64,000 nucleotides of DNA from positions 14,571,124 to 14,635,123 of the forward strand of contig NC_083651.1 of NCBI RefSeq assembly GCF_963576545.1. Reading direction: 5' to 3'. Below are positions 1 to 12,107 of the stretch, in pieces (within the stretch, counting starts at the first letter, position 1; each line of letters begins with the position of its first letter). The stretch comes from Limanda limanda. Its lineage: Eukaryota; Chordata; Actinopteri; Pleuronectiformes; Pleuronectidae. A program made the position numbers and the translations under genes. The notes under the pieces were generated by a model. That model had not been told where the DNA came from. It ran no database searches and saw only the letters and a list, made by a program, of their open reading frames with translations.

Positions 1-2468
1 GCCAGAAATAATTTGTGTGGGCCCACATCGATTTTCAGGCACAGCCTTTGCAAGTGAAAAGCCGGTGAAAAGAAATAATTAGACTTTGTGATGTTGTTTC
101 TGCTGTCATGAAGGGTTTTATTGTTTGGGATCAGTGGGCTATTTGGAAGCAACAGCATCAAATGATACATACATAAGTTGTAGCATCAAATGAAACATTC
201 CAGCGGACATGGGTTCAAGGAGTTTTAACGATACAGGAAGTTCAAGGAATTAATGAATCGGATTTGATGTGGACAGGTTAGAGTTGACGTGGCTGATCAG
301 ACATTGTGACTTCCACCAAGAGGGTCATGTTGGTTTTCTGTTTGTTTGCGTTTGTGTGTCAGCAAGTTCATACGAAAAACCACTGAAAAGATTTTCAGAA
401 AAAGTGGTGGAAGGATGGGATGAGGCCTGGATAAAGCGTCAGATCAGGGTTGTTAACATTGTGAAATATAGCATTTTTCAACAATTTTGTTGATTGCTCA
501 GAAAATAATCATGGCTCTTGATTGAAAAAGGCACATTTATTTATTTAGGTATTCATGAGTGCTTGCAATTTGGTGCAGATCCAAATAAAAAATGCGGATC
601 TAGTGATTTTAAATGTGGTTTCACGAGGGGACTGTGACTCAGCTGAGTGCCTCTCTGGTATTTATTCATTAAATCAATTTACTATTTAAGTGTATGTCAG
701 AGGATAATATTGTAGATTGGCATTTATACCTCTGACAATCTAGCTGACGTGTACTTTTCTATTCAATTCTCAACATTGCAAATATACTGTACAAAATTTG
801 CGGGTAGGTGCAGGTTTTTTAAATGTGGGTTAGCCAGCCAAAAAAGGTGATTGACTCCTTTCCCATTGCCACTTGACAAGTTTCCGTATTTTGCCCAGTT
901 GCGTTATTTTGTCGAAACTGCATCAAATACTGCGGCAACCTCTCACCTTGCTATCTCGCCAAATAGCGCATTCAGGTTTCCAACCAATGGAAGCCGGATC
1001 GAATCGGGAGTGAATGCCCATTATATCCATTCCCATCCCAGACAAAAGCCAGATGTTGGTTGGTGTTAGTGGGTTTCTTAACCAGTGGATAAGGGGATTC
1101 TGTTCAAAAACATTCTGTATAACTTGGGGAAATAGAAAAGGGACCTGCTGGTCCTTGCTGTACTTGCATGCATCGCTGTGAGCAGCACACATGCAGAGAA
1201 GATAACGCTGCAGCCGAGCTATATCTGAATCCAGGACTTACACTCTCAATCCCCCACAGGACCTCATATCTCGGCGCTCCTTGGACTACATTTTTCCACT
1301 GACTGCGTTTTGAGCGAGAGGGTGAGAAAATTAGTTTTTCCTCCTTCTGAACCAGGCAGGGCTGTAAGCAAAAAGGTTTTAATTGATTTTGAAGAGGCAG
1401 CTGTTGGGGATGCCGCTCGCCATTAAAACATGCTTGACACACAGAAATCAAAACAGCTTATTACCACATCAAAGTGGCGAACCAGCCTTTGCCATATGTG
1501 TAAATGGAGCTGCCTGTTGTGATGACACAGGGCAATTTAAAATAAATGTTAATATACGAACTTGCCTTCAGCTGTATCAGGTTCATCTTATTGCACATAC
1601 TCAGGATGTGCATACCTCTGGGGGAGGGACTCTTATTAAACGTATATCTTATCCACAGAGGTAGAAGGGAAACATTTATTCACTGTAGCTCAGAACAAAC
1701 CGAAGCCACCCCGCAAGATGTACGGCGGCATTTTCTCTGTACAGTTTTGGAGTTTGCTCGTCCTTGGAGGTGTTTACTCGAGTGATGTGCACAGGTTCAG
1801 TCATGTGTTCTCCGCAGCTCAGATATCAGACAGCCTCCAGCTCAGTGTGAGGCTCGGCTCCGGGATAAAGAAGCTGCATACCAACAGGAACGCCAATTAC
1901 TGCACAATGCATCACAATGCCTAATGGACCTGCTGTGGCATAGAGATGCTGAGGATAAAAAAAACGTGTGCATTCTCTTACAGGAAAACCTGCCTCAGAC
2001 ACCGGCAGCTTGTTTTATTACTCCTACCTGTACAATCTGAATGACCTAATGCTTTCATCTCACCTTCAGTGCTAAACAGACTACACGGTTCATTGAAAGG
2101 ACAACAACTGCTTTTAAGTGACCGTAAATCTAAACGCACAGGAGCTTCCTCGCCCGGTAGACTGTCGAGGAGAAGAACGAGGCTGAGCATGACAAACACG
2201 CTGTCGGGGGTACACACTTGAGGTTGGCCAGGGGGGAAGCCTTTCATGTTAGCGGCAGATTTAGTTGTAAAGAGATTATTTAATGCTAAGAATATACTTG
2301 CATTAGTAAAGCATAAAAAACCCAGCAGGTTCTCAAGTGAGTTGTGACCCGTAAATACATACATCCATATGCAGCTTGTGGTTTGAGGGCCGGAGGGAGC
2401 CAATCACAGCTGATGTTGGGCGAGAGGCGGGGAACACCCTTGATAGGTGGCCCAAATTTGGTCTTCAA
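1..2468. other. intergenic, nothing recognised
   Basis: Short ORFs on both strands overlap each other and show no domains, splice structure or family resemblance. No gene, RNA or transposon end was recognised in this stretch. Confidence 0.5.
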
Positions 2469-2612
2469 GCAACCTAAACCCAATATGTGTTTTGAACTGT
2501 GGGAGGAAGCCGGAGTAAAAACACAGAAGCCCACGCCGACACGAGGAGAAGATGTCAACTCAACACGGAAAGACACCAAATCGGGGTTTGAACCTGGGAA
2601 TCCTCAAGAAAT
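2469..2612 (+). repeat. dispersed teleost repeat, family A, copy 1
   Basis: Contains GTGGGAGGAAGCCGGAGTA, then a degraded CCCACGCCGACACGAGGAGA segment and a TTTGAACCTGGGAA end. The same order of blocks is seen at 38243-38400 and 56396-56582. This block order is very common in fish genomes; copies are diverged and truncated. Confidence 0.6.
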
Positions 2613-2853
2613 GGTGTTGGTTCATATTGTTTTGCAAGCGTTTCTACTCTCTATGACCAGTCAAAGCACTCAAAGTACAGTTTTTGCCATTCACACCCAT
2701 ATATGCAGTGCATCTGTGTGCTTTGTACATGTTTAAAATAAAAATTATATATATAAGCAAATAAGATAGAGACACATTAAACAAGTTAACAGCAGGTGTT
2801 TGAAAAGGAGTAGGTAGAAGTAAAAAGGTATCAAGTCCAATTCCCTTCTTTCG

Positions 2854-2978
2854 TCAGGGGCCGTTTTGGGCTCAGTATCTTGCCCAAGGGCACTTTGGCA
2901 TGGGAATTGGGGGAAACTGGGATTGAATCTCCTGCTTAGAGGAGAACCCGCTATACCTCCTGAGCCACAGACGCCCCT
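2854..2978 (-). repeat. tRNA-derived SINE-like element
   Basis: Read on the minus strand it begins GGGGCGTCTGTGGCTCAGGA, contains an A-box-like TGGCTCAGGAGG and a degraded B-box (AGATTCAATCCC), and continues through CTTGGGCAAGATACTGAGCC. The same structure occurs on the plus strand at 11191-11385. The missing acceptor-stem pairing and the non-tRNA 3' half argue against a functional tRNA gene. Confidence 0.6.
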
Positions 2979-5900
2979 CGATGTAAATGTAAAAGATGTG
3001 AAAGATGATGAGTTTAGTAGGAAAATGTCTGAGCACGTTTCCCTTTGTGATCTGATGAATAAAACTCCAAAGGTGGGTAGACACTGAATTACAGCCTTGA
3101 ATTGCTCCACATGGGTATAACTGTACAGCTCTGCAGACCACACCCTAATCAGTGATGTTTTCATTCGGCTGCTGAAAAGAACAGAAAGAGAAAATCACAT
3201 GCTTTCACAACTCTGATTGCAGCGTAGCTCGAGGTGCAAAGTGATTCAAACTTTACCATCAATTTTCTGCCCTAGTTTAATCGGTGTCGATTTTTCCTTT
3301 GAAAGCATGAAAGCAAAATATAGGAAAAAGGTTTTATTTCCACACTTTCTGTGTTTGCTAGAAAGTGTTACAGCCACTCTGCCAGGACTGCATTTATAGC
3401 TCAAATGCTACAGCACCAAATACATCGTGCATATTGTGCTTGTGCCTGCAGGGGTCATTTTCTAATCCAAGGTTGTATGCTATAAATGAAATAAAATAAT
3501 TAAAGAGCGTCTGTGATGCCTACGTCTGCACCATGTGTAATTAGGCAGATAGTGGCAGATGATGAATAAAAGAAAATGTGTTATAAAAGTATCATGGGAT
3601 CTGTCTTTACTTCCATTATGACTTTGAGTCTAGCTGTGCTCTGGACTAGAAGTAAAAAAATATGATATACGTATGTGTGGAACGCAGACCAGACCATCTC
3701 TCTGCCTGTGTCACAGTGTGAGACCCTGATGATTTGTGACAGGCCTGCCTGCCTCAGTGTCACATCAACCAGCTTCTACGGAAAAGAGGGAGAAAGAGAG
3801 AAGCTGCAGAGTAGGAGAGAGGCGGAGTGAGTCTTTAAGCTCCATATCTCTCTGTATACTCACCTGATGTGACCGAAACAGATACAAGATTCACAGAAAA
3901 CGCACTAAGAGGGATCATAAATTCAATACAATACAGATTAATGTCAGTTATAAGTGCTTCATTAACATTAAAGAAAGATTTACTGTTCAGATAATCAGAT
4001 AATACTGTTCTCAAGGAGTCGGTTACCATGGTAGCCACGTTAGTATGTGTGATATGAAAGGGGGATGGTAATCAGATCCTCTATTTTGGTTGAAATGATG
4101 ATGTACACATTCACCATCGATACCGTGTATGCTGCAGTGTGTATTTTATAGAGGAGAGATCGTAAATGACTACAACATGAATAGATTATTTCAACTTGCA
4201 GTGCAGTATAGAGTACATTTTGAATAATGTTCTAACTTAATATGTGTTCACTGTGTAAAAGATATGACACAATGAGTGGAAATGAGTGGAAATGTTTGGC
4301 TGTTTGTGGAAGTATTTAACTTTTATGACAAGGATGCCAATGTGCACGTGTGTGTCAGCTGGAAGTGCATGTTAATGTGTGTGTGTGTGTTGATGTAATA
4401 TACAAACAGGAGTGTTGTAAATGTGCAATCTCCTCGGTCGAAGTCGACGGTGTTTGTCAGCTAATTAGCAACATGAATTAGTGCAACAGCAGTTTGGGGA
4501 GCGCCTCACATACAGAGAAAAGCTGATGGGAGCTGATGGGCGCAGCGGAGCGTTGTCACTGGTGAATGAAGACGAAAAAAGTGTGTGTATTTATGTGTGT
4601 GTGTGTGCGTGTGAGTGTGTAGTGGGGTGCACCTAAACCACTGCTAATGAAGACATCGGCTCTCTACTGCAAACAGGGGCTATCTTAGTCACGTCGGGAG
4701 AAACAGCCGTCAAATGTGACATTAAGGCTTGAATTAATTGCTCAGACGGTGCGGAAGAGCTGTCAGACGTACACATGCCGGAGAGCGGAGAATAACTTGT
4801 GCACAATTATCTCACTCCAGTGGGGACGCTGGTGTCCGGGTGACACTGCACAGCTGGCCACATGTGCAGAAGTAAAGTAAAGAAAACAGCAAATTTCAGC
4901 TGCGCTCTGTTTGTTTGATGGATGTGTCTGGATATGTGTAGCTGTGTGGTTTGGGTACGCAGACAAATACTGTAGTTCAACGTGGCAGCAACGGCAACTG
5001 AAATTCCTTTATTTTTCAGTTCACGTTCTTTTGAGCTATCGTTGACTATATGAAGGCTTAAGTATAGTGAGAAAAGATTACATCTATATTACATGTTCAC
5101 CCAAAGAGTTTCATATATATAAATATATGAATACACTCATACATGAAGGAAAAAAATCAATACTCCAGTTGCTTGAAAGGGCAAAATAAAGCTTTCTGCA
5201 GGGTTGAGATCAAGATAGAGATATATGCGGTAATATCTAAAAATAAGAAGTGACAAAGACGATAATTAGATGCACGTAAAGCTCAGCAGATGAGCTGCGA
5301 ACGAGGTGCAGACACTGCGAAGTCTGACGTTGTTACACACACAGTGTGTACCAACAAGCTGGCAGTGTGGTTAGAGTCAAACTCACCATGACATTTCTCC
5401 CTCGCTACCTTTCAGGATAACATTTTGGAGGCGGAACGCTGATGGGCAGCCGGCCGGGGCTGTGCGGGAATGGCCTCAAGTGCCAGCGGCCGATGTATTG
5501 GCTGATTAGAGGCTTGCACGGCCCCTATGGCTGATCCAGCTCCCTGATAGCTGCTGCCGAGCCACATTTGTTGTCCTGCTCTGAGATAGCAGTGAATGAA
5601 TGTTTCAGGGAGCGGCTGATGTTTTTTTCGGTGCTCTCATCACTCAGCTAAGAGGCCTCTTCGCCTCGGCAGCTCTGTCACGACCAAAATCAGATAGAGT
5701 GGAGCCGTAGACAGACAGTGTAGAACCAGCTTTAACCGTTGTTTCTCTCCCTTGTCTCGCCCAGGTAAGTTCACAATGGCAACTTCTCACCGACTTCATG
5801 CTGCTTCTGTTACCTCGGTGATGCTTGATTCACATCGCCCTTGGCAGCACAGCATCTGCAAACCAAATAGATGCACGCTGACTCCGACTGAATTAGTCGC

Positions 5901-6500
5901 CGCGCGCCATAAGTTATTCACACTTGGGCACATGTTGCTGTCACTGGTATTTCTTTGATTTAAATGCCTGGTGATTTATTAAAGAGAATTTCTGAACGGC
6001 TCCAGTATGAATGATGACAGTTGTGATAAATACCAGAAGTAGCTGCTTAAGGCTCACTCCACAGGAAAGCAGCAGTCGGTACAAGCCCCCAAGGCCCCAT
6101 AAGGAAGCACCAACAGTGTGTTTGTTATCATTTTATCAGCCCTGGTAACTACGATGCATTTAATGCCCACACGAAAAAAATCAATTTCTTGTTTGTCAGA
6201 GGGATGGAAATGTCTTGGCTTGTCTTGTTAGTGCAAACGGAGAAAACAAGAGAAGGACTGACAAAGAAGATGTCGGTTAAGATTCATTATTTTTATTCAT
6301 ATGTTTACCCGCCGCCATTCAAAAAGAGAATGGCAGCAAAAATGCCGGATTGATTTCTGTTTGACACATGAATCAGTGCATGCTCCGTGCTGCTGTTATA
6401 ATGAAATCTAAACTTGTCATCATCATCCTGTCTGTTTTTCGTCAGTCACGCGGAGACACAGCAAACTGCAAACATGATTAAAGGCAGCAGCAACGGCAAG
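2979..6500. other. intergenic, low-complexity TG runs only
   Basis: Short TG-rich runs lie near 4375-4390 and 4580-4620. A moderately GC-rich stretch at 5430-5620 has no recognisable ORF and could be conserved regulatory sequence, but conservation cannot be judged from one genome. Confidence 0.45.
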
Positions 6501-6504
6501 TGCC

Positions 6505-6630
<126 letters not shown>

Positions 6631-6764
6631 GAACGACAGGAACAGGGACATGAAAGTCTTTTACTGTTTGTAATGCTAAGTTACATTATCATAACAGGAG
6701 GCCCGCAGATGAAGCAGCTTTGGGGTGTTCATCCGCGCAGCTCCAGAATGTGAGAGTGCAGATG

Positions 6765-6767
<3 letters not shown>

Positions 6768-6803
<36 letters not shown>

Positions 6804-6816
6804 AAAAAAGAAAAAA
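6768..6816 (+). repeat. (GAAA)n microsatellite
   Basis: Roughly ten GAAA units that decay into A-rich sequence at the 3' end. Confidence 0.9.
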
Positions 6817-7261
6817 CAGGAGCTCTGAGTTTGTTGAGAGCTCCCCTGACAGGAAGCAGAACCGGCTATTACTTCATATTGCACCATTTAAGCTGTTTTT
6901 TAATTTGGACTCTCCAGCTCCTTCCAGCAGCCAGCGCCGTCTCTGGGGAAAACCAACCAGGCCTCAACCAGGGAAGGCAGACAGCTCCAAACAGTTTAGA
7001 GAGCTGTGTACGGTTTGTGCGTTGAAGTGGGGCCTCGGAAAAAACAAAGTAAATTCTCTGTGTGTGTTTCAGACCGCAGCTGTCACTCTCACGCTCGCTT
7101 TGCTTTAGCATCTCTCCAACGCTGCTATTCTAGTTGGCAGCGTGCTGGGCGTGGCGTCACCATCGCACCCTTGCATCCCGCCCCCCTGAGATGTCAGGCT
7201 GTCTGTAGCCCACTCACCTGTGTCTCTCCTTCCACATTTGTTGGCCTTCTCTCCCTCTATG

Positions 7262-7887
7262 GTCTAGTCCAGGGGTCTTCAACGTTTTTCAGGCCAAGGA
7301 CCCCCAAACTGGTGGATAGATGGAGCAGGGACCCCCTACTATATATATTGTATAAAGTTGTTTTTTATATTAAACTGGGCCTAGTGCCATGTATAAACAT
7401 AGCTACGCTGTTATTCTGCAGTCAATTCTAAGCTATTCAAATATTACACAAGTTCATATATTCATGTTTTTAATTTAAACATGTGCAAGGTACAGGGTGG
7501 CCATGCCACTGCCATTTATAAACATATATCTTGCATACAACACTGAGCTACTAAGGTTATTCACAGATTTATGTTTTTATTTTAAACATACATGTAGAAG
7601 AGACAGTGAATCCTCAAGCCATCTGTGGATGGTACACATACTCCCACATCAGTGAGATGTCGGACCCTGATGGGTAGCACACAACTTATCTCATCTTGGA
7701 CACATGGAGGTTGTCAGGCAGAGGGTCAAATCAGCCTCACAATATGTTGGATGCATGTTAATGTGTATTTGAAGACATTTAAAATGGTGGGAAAAAAATT
7801 GGTTCGAAAATAAATAAATTATCAAAAATTTTAAAAATTGTCAACCAAAGATTTTGCGACCCCCTGTTGAAGACCTCTGGTCTAGTC
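7262..7887. mobile_element. non-autonomous hAT-type transposon (MITE) with 8-bp target-site duplication
   Basis: The element spans 7270-7879 (610 bp). The left end is CAGGGGTCTTCAACG and the right end, reverse-complemented, is CAGAGGTCTTCAACA, giving an imperfect terminal inverted repeat of about 14 bp that starts CAG. Identical GTCTAGTC copies flank it at 7262-7269 and 7880-7887, the 8-bp duplication typical of hAT transposases. The interior is AT-rich and codes for no transposase, so it must have been mobilised in trans. The perfect flanking duplication suggests a fairly recent insertion. Confidence 0.85.
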
Positions 7888-9050
7888 CATGCAAGACATG
7901 TTCAGACACCCACTTACTTGCCCAACTCTTAGGACCAAAGGATTTCATTTCAACAACTCCAAGAAGAAAAGGAGATTCTCAGCGTGGATGCTGCAATGTC
8001 AACCAACAGTGTGGAGCACTCTGACTCACCCGTCAGTGTGTTAACCTGGAGACTTTAGCATGTCCATGTGCTTGTGTAGGCAACTATAGCCCCCTCTAGT
8101 GCTGACAGATGATAGGACTGATGTTGAGAGACAGAGAGGAAAGAGGGGGGGAGAGGGGTAGAGAGAGAAAAAGCATGTAGCTTGTGGTTTGGGCAAGGAG
8201 CAGAAGGCGGGTCTGTCAGGCCCGTGTCCTCTCGCTGCCGAACAGGGACCATCAAAGCCAAGACATGGGGCCGCGAGGGAGATGAGGCTGTAGACAAAGA
8301 GACTCAGTGAGCTGAGGTGAGAGGAGGCGAAAAGGGCTTCAGAGAAGACTTTCAGATTTCAGGAGAGGTGTTACGTAATCCGCACAGATGGTTCTTTGAG
8401 TGTCTCTCGGCCCTTGTGTCAGCCCAACCTCTGACAGCAAGTATCATCCTCTTGTTCAGGAGGGTGTTAAGTGCCCAACTTTGATCACACGTGCTGTTTA
8501 CTGTGTTTTTTTGTGGGTTTTTGTGTGCATGTGTGTGTTTGTAGTTTTTCCTCGTGAGCATCATTTTGAGCGTAGACCCTACGTACCTTATTTTGGACGG
8601 TCCTCACTTTTTCAAACGGGCTGATGACTTACTTTTGGGGTTAGGGTCAGGATTAGGGAGTATATAGTTATCTCGTGGACTCCCCCTGTCTCTTCCTTCA
8701 ACTGGGCAGTTAAGATGGGGGGCCTTAGGCAATGCACTGGCTTATACACTTCAGTCAATACCTCTCCATTCCAATGTCATCTACAAACCAAATTATAGTT
8801 CAGATTTTCAGGTTCAGTCTCTCAGGTTGGAGGCCGAGGAAATTGTCCAAGTTTGTGGTTTTAGTTGTGTGGATATTTGCCCAATATCTGACTTTTATTT
8901 GTTTTTTTTGTAAAGGTTGTGATCTGGATTAACTGTCTTACCTGTAGGTTCCAGAGAAGGACAGTAAGATTTCAGCAGAGGTTAGGTTTGTGTAATGAGT
9001 CAATCAAGGCATTATGACCTTGAAAAGCTGTTTTAGTAGGTGGAGAGGGT

Positions 9051-9067
9051 GTGTGATGTGATGTGAT

Positions 9068-9130
<63 letters not shown>
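9051..9130 (+). repeat. (TG)n microsatellite
   Basis: Begins as GTGATGTGATG and becomes about 30 uninterrupted TG units. Confidence 0.9.
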
Positions 9131-9131
<1 letters not shown>

Positions 9132-10468
9132 TTGCAGTAAGATTGATGCTTTGTGCCATTCTCACAGAAGACAGTTTCCCCTCCTAGGGCAGAGAGTCTA
9201 GGCTCATTTGTCGTGCAGCACTAATGGAGTATTTGGACATAAACACATAAAAAATTCATCTGGTTTTTGTGCTAACATTACAAATATTTTTTAGTAATTA
9301 ATGTCTATTTTAGTTCATTTCAAACTACACAATAATTGGTACGTTTCATTCTGTACCATGGCTGTCAACCTCTTGGTGGCACTAGAGTAAAAGTGATGAT
9401 TTCAGCAGCTTACACAAAAACTACCGGGCAGATTTACACAAAACTTGGTCGAAGGTTGGGACTTGGCCCAAGAAGAATTTGATCATTGCCTTTTTAACAT
9501 TTTCACATTTTTCTAGAAATGACTGTGACTGAGAGCTTTGTAAACCTCAGATGAGTTAACCGTTCACCTCCATTGACATGAAGGTTAAAGTGTCTGTTGC
9601 TTTAATCACAAATAGGCTGTTGTGATATTACTCATGCATCATTCTGATACATTCATTCTGGTATAACCTTCATACCAGCATATGTTCTTGCCCATAAGAC
9701 ATCATTCGTCTCCCTGTAAGTCAATGAACTGTAGTTTAAGATGTTACAGTAATCTTATAGTTACAGAAATAGTTATAGAGTAAATCTACTAATGGCAAAT
9801 GGAGGACAGAGCATCACGTCGATGCCAAATTAGATCTGCAGTGAGGTCATAGTGGTACAGATAATGCGTTTTTTGAAAGAGAACTGCACTTATAAATAAT
9901 AATATGTACTACAAGCAACACTTTGATAAGAATGGATGATAAGTCTCTTTAGTGTGTGTTTAGTTCTGACTTTATTAGTCCAAAGGCCAAAGGAGTCGTA
10001 GCGTGGATTTTAGATTGTCCCCACTTCATCCCGTCTTTGCTGCAAAGACACAAGCATTGATTTGCCTCCCAAATTCGATGTTTCTTCGTTTGCTCTGACA
10101 GCCATTGCCATGGAAACACAAGGGAGTGGAATTACAGTAAAGTTAAGGGGAAGGCTTTAAGAGGGAGCTGGTCCAGCAGACTGTGAAGGGCTGGTATAAT
10201 TCAAGACCAAAGACACAGTGCTACATCATCATCATCAGGCTGAGAGGAATTTTCCTCTGTGTACTCTTAGTTTCTCAAATCTTTCAGAAGAACCACGAGT
10301 TGGTTTTCACCATATGTTGTACACTCGTCGGACAAGAGTCCTTCGCTGTGTGGGAGCATTCCGGTGTCGAGACCTCTTTCCTCAAAAGTAAAAGCAAGAA
10401 ATGGCTTCTATTCCTGCTTCTTACACAGATGGGACGTTAAACATTGATAGGGCTGATGTAGGGAGAAA

Positions 10469-10498
10469 TGGAGAGACGGAGAGAGGAAGAGAGAGGGG

Positions 10499-10560
<62 letters not shown>
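10469..10560 (+). repeat. (GA)n microsatellite
   Basis: Imperfect purine run followed by about 30 pure GA units starting at 10501. Confidence 0.9.
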
Positions 10561-10563
<3 letters not shown>

Positions 10564-11190
10564 TTCTCTTCTTAAGTCTTTATCTGATTACTCTGCAGTA
10601 TCATATTATCTGAGCAGGAAGGTCTTCTTTTTTTTTAAATGCGGTGGCTGCAGCGTGAGAGAGATTCACAATGCATGCAAACATATGGGAGTGCAGTGTG
10701 GAGCTGTGACAAGTTCTGGATTTTCTACTCAATGGCACATGCAGACATTTAATATAGCTATAATTGGTTGGTGGTCTCAAGACTGTTCTTCGGTTTTTCA
10801 GCTTCTTGTTTGTTTTGTTGGATTTTAGATTCAGCCTTCAATAAAAGGGAGGAATGAGGTTATTGACTTGGTAACTCAGGAACATTCCTCTGGAGATAGC
10901 TGTGCATTTATTGTTGTTATTGGCGTATGATAGGGAAAAACAACATTTTAAATGTACAAACACCATAGATTAGATGTTTAATCTCATAATTGTTACATTT
11001 CAATGTCATATGTGTCTGACGACAGCCAAAAAACTAAAAAATGGACCTTGCATGCACAAAAAAACACATGAACAAATACACATTCAGTGATACAAACTCG
11101 CACACAGAAATTAAGTTTTGCCTCATTAGGACTGACCTTAGTGAGTGTTTATACAGGAAAATGTCCTAAAACGAGTAGTATATGCACACA

Positions 11191-11385
11191 GGGCTGTAGC
11201 TTGGGAGGTAGAGCGTGTTGTCCATCAACTAAGTCCGCGGTTTGATCCTATTCCTTGTGCCCGCAGGCAAGATACTGAACCCCTGAGGGTTGTTTTGGCA
11301 TGTGATAAAGATACAGAAAGTGCTGCACACAGATGCACTGTACATATACAGACCATTTACCATTTACACACACACACACAAGCAC
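11191..11385 (+). repeat. tRNA-derived SINE-like element ending in CA repeats
   Basis: Starts GGGCTGTAGCTTGGGAGGTA (A-box-like), then GCGGTTTGATCC (B-box-like), GGCAAGATACTGAACCCC and a 3' part that ends in ACACACACAC. Matches the copy at 2854-2978 in the opposite orientation. Confidence 0.6.
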
Positions 11386-11865
11386 TAATAGGCACAAAGC
11401 CTCCATGTCTTGTCTTTTGAGTCAAACTGCGTATCTAGAATCTAATGACGGAGGCAAGTACGTCAACAAACCTAGAGTTTGCTTCTTCTAGCAGATTTCT
11501 ACTTCTGCTATCTGCACAGACACTGATAAAGACATGCACTTCAGCAGAACTGCCTGACCACACTGTCGCCCCACAGTCATGAGCTCAACCATTGCAGAAC
11601 CACAGAGCACTTCCTGGTTGAATCATCACCGTCATTCTCACAGGGGAATATCTCAGATCTCACCACATTGCACACTCTGCTCCTCCCAGAGACACGCTAT
11701 AGTCTTACACTTCTCATCATCAAAGCCCCGGTGACAATCCGCCCGGCATGAGAAGGTTGGTGCAAGAACACAAAGTTGATCTGCTGCCTCCCTCAACAGA
11801 CCACTGCAAGCAAGATGTGATGCTGTTAAAGCAAATATGTTTGGGCTGTAAATAAAAAGTGCAAC
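11386..11865. other. intergenic, nothing recognised
   Basis: Sequence just beyond the 3' end of the cd101-like gene. No ORF with family resemblance and no complete repeat were seen. Confidence 0.4.
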
Positions 11866-11871
11866 TTTAAT
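11866..11871 (-). terminator. candidate poly(A) signal (ATTAAA) of the cd101-like gene
   Basis: On the minus strand ATTAAA occurs about 240 bases past the stop codon at 12108-12110. No AATAAA was found nearer. It is the common variant hexamer, and the assignment is tentative. Confidence 0.3.
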
Positions 11872-12107
11872 ATTGATGGTCTAATAAAAATCATAACTTC
11901 ATTAAGGCAAAATTATTTCCCAACTATTTTTATGGAACAACATCAACAGGTTCTATTTGTGAATTTCAAATTAATAATAATATGTACAGTGCAACTTTTT
12001 AAGTTATAAAACATTATTGCATATACTATCCTTTAAAAAAATAAGAACGTATTTTTCCACTTCTTCTCCTGTCCCACGCTCTCCTCTCCACTTGCAGCCG
12101 ATGAGAC

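Larger units (their letters stand above)
7888..11190. other. intergenic with TG and GA microsatellites
   Basis: Contains (TG)n at about 9051-9130 and (GA)n at about 10469-10560. Remaining sequence has only short unsupported ORFs. Confidence 0.6.

Noticed and set aside
11191..11260. Possible tRNA gene
   Set aside because: A- and B-box-like blocks are present, but no cloverleaf with paired acceptor stem, and it continues into a repeat tail found elsewhere in the window: a SINE.
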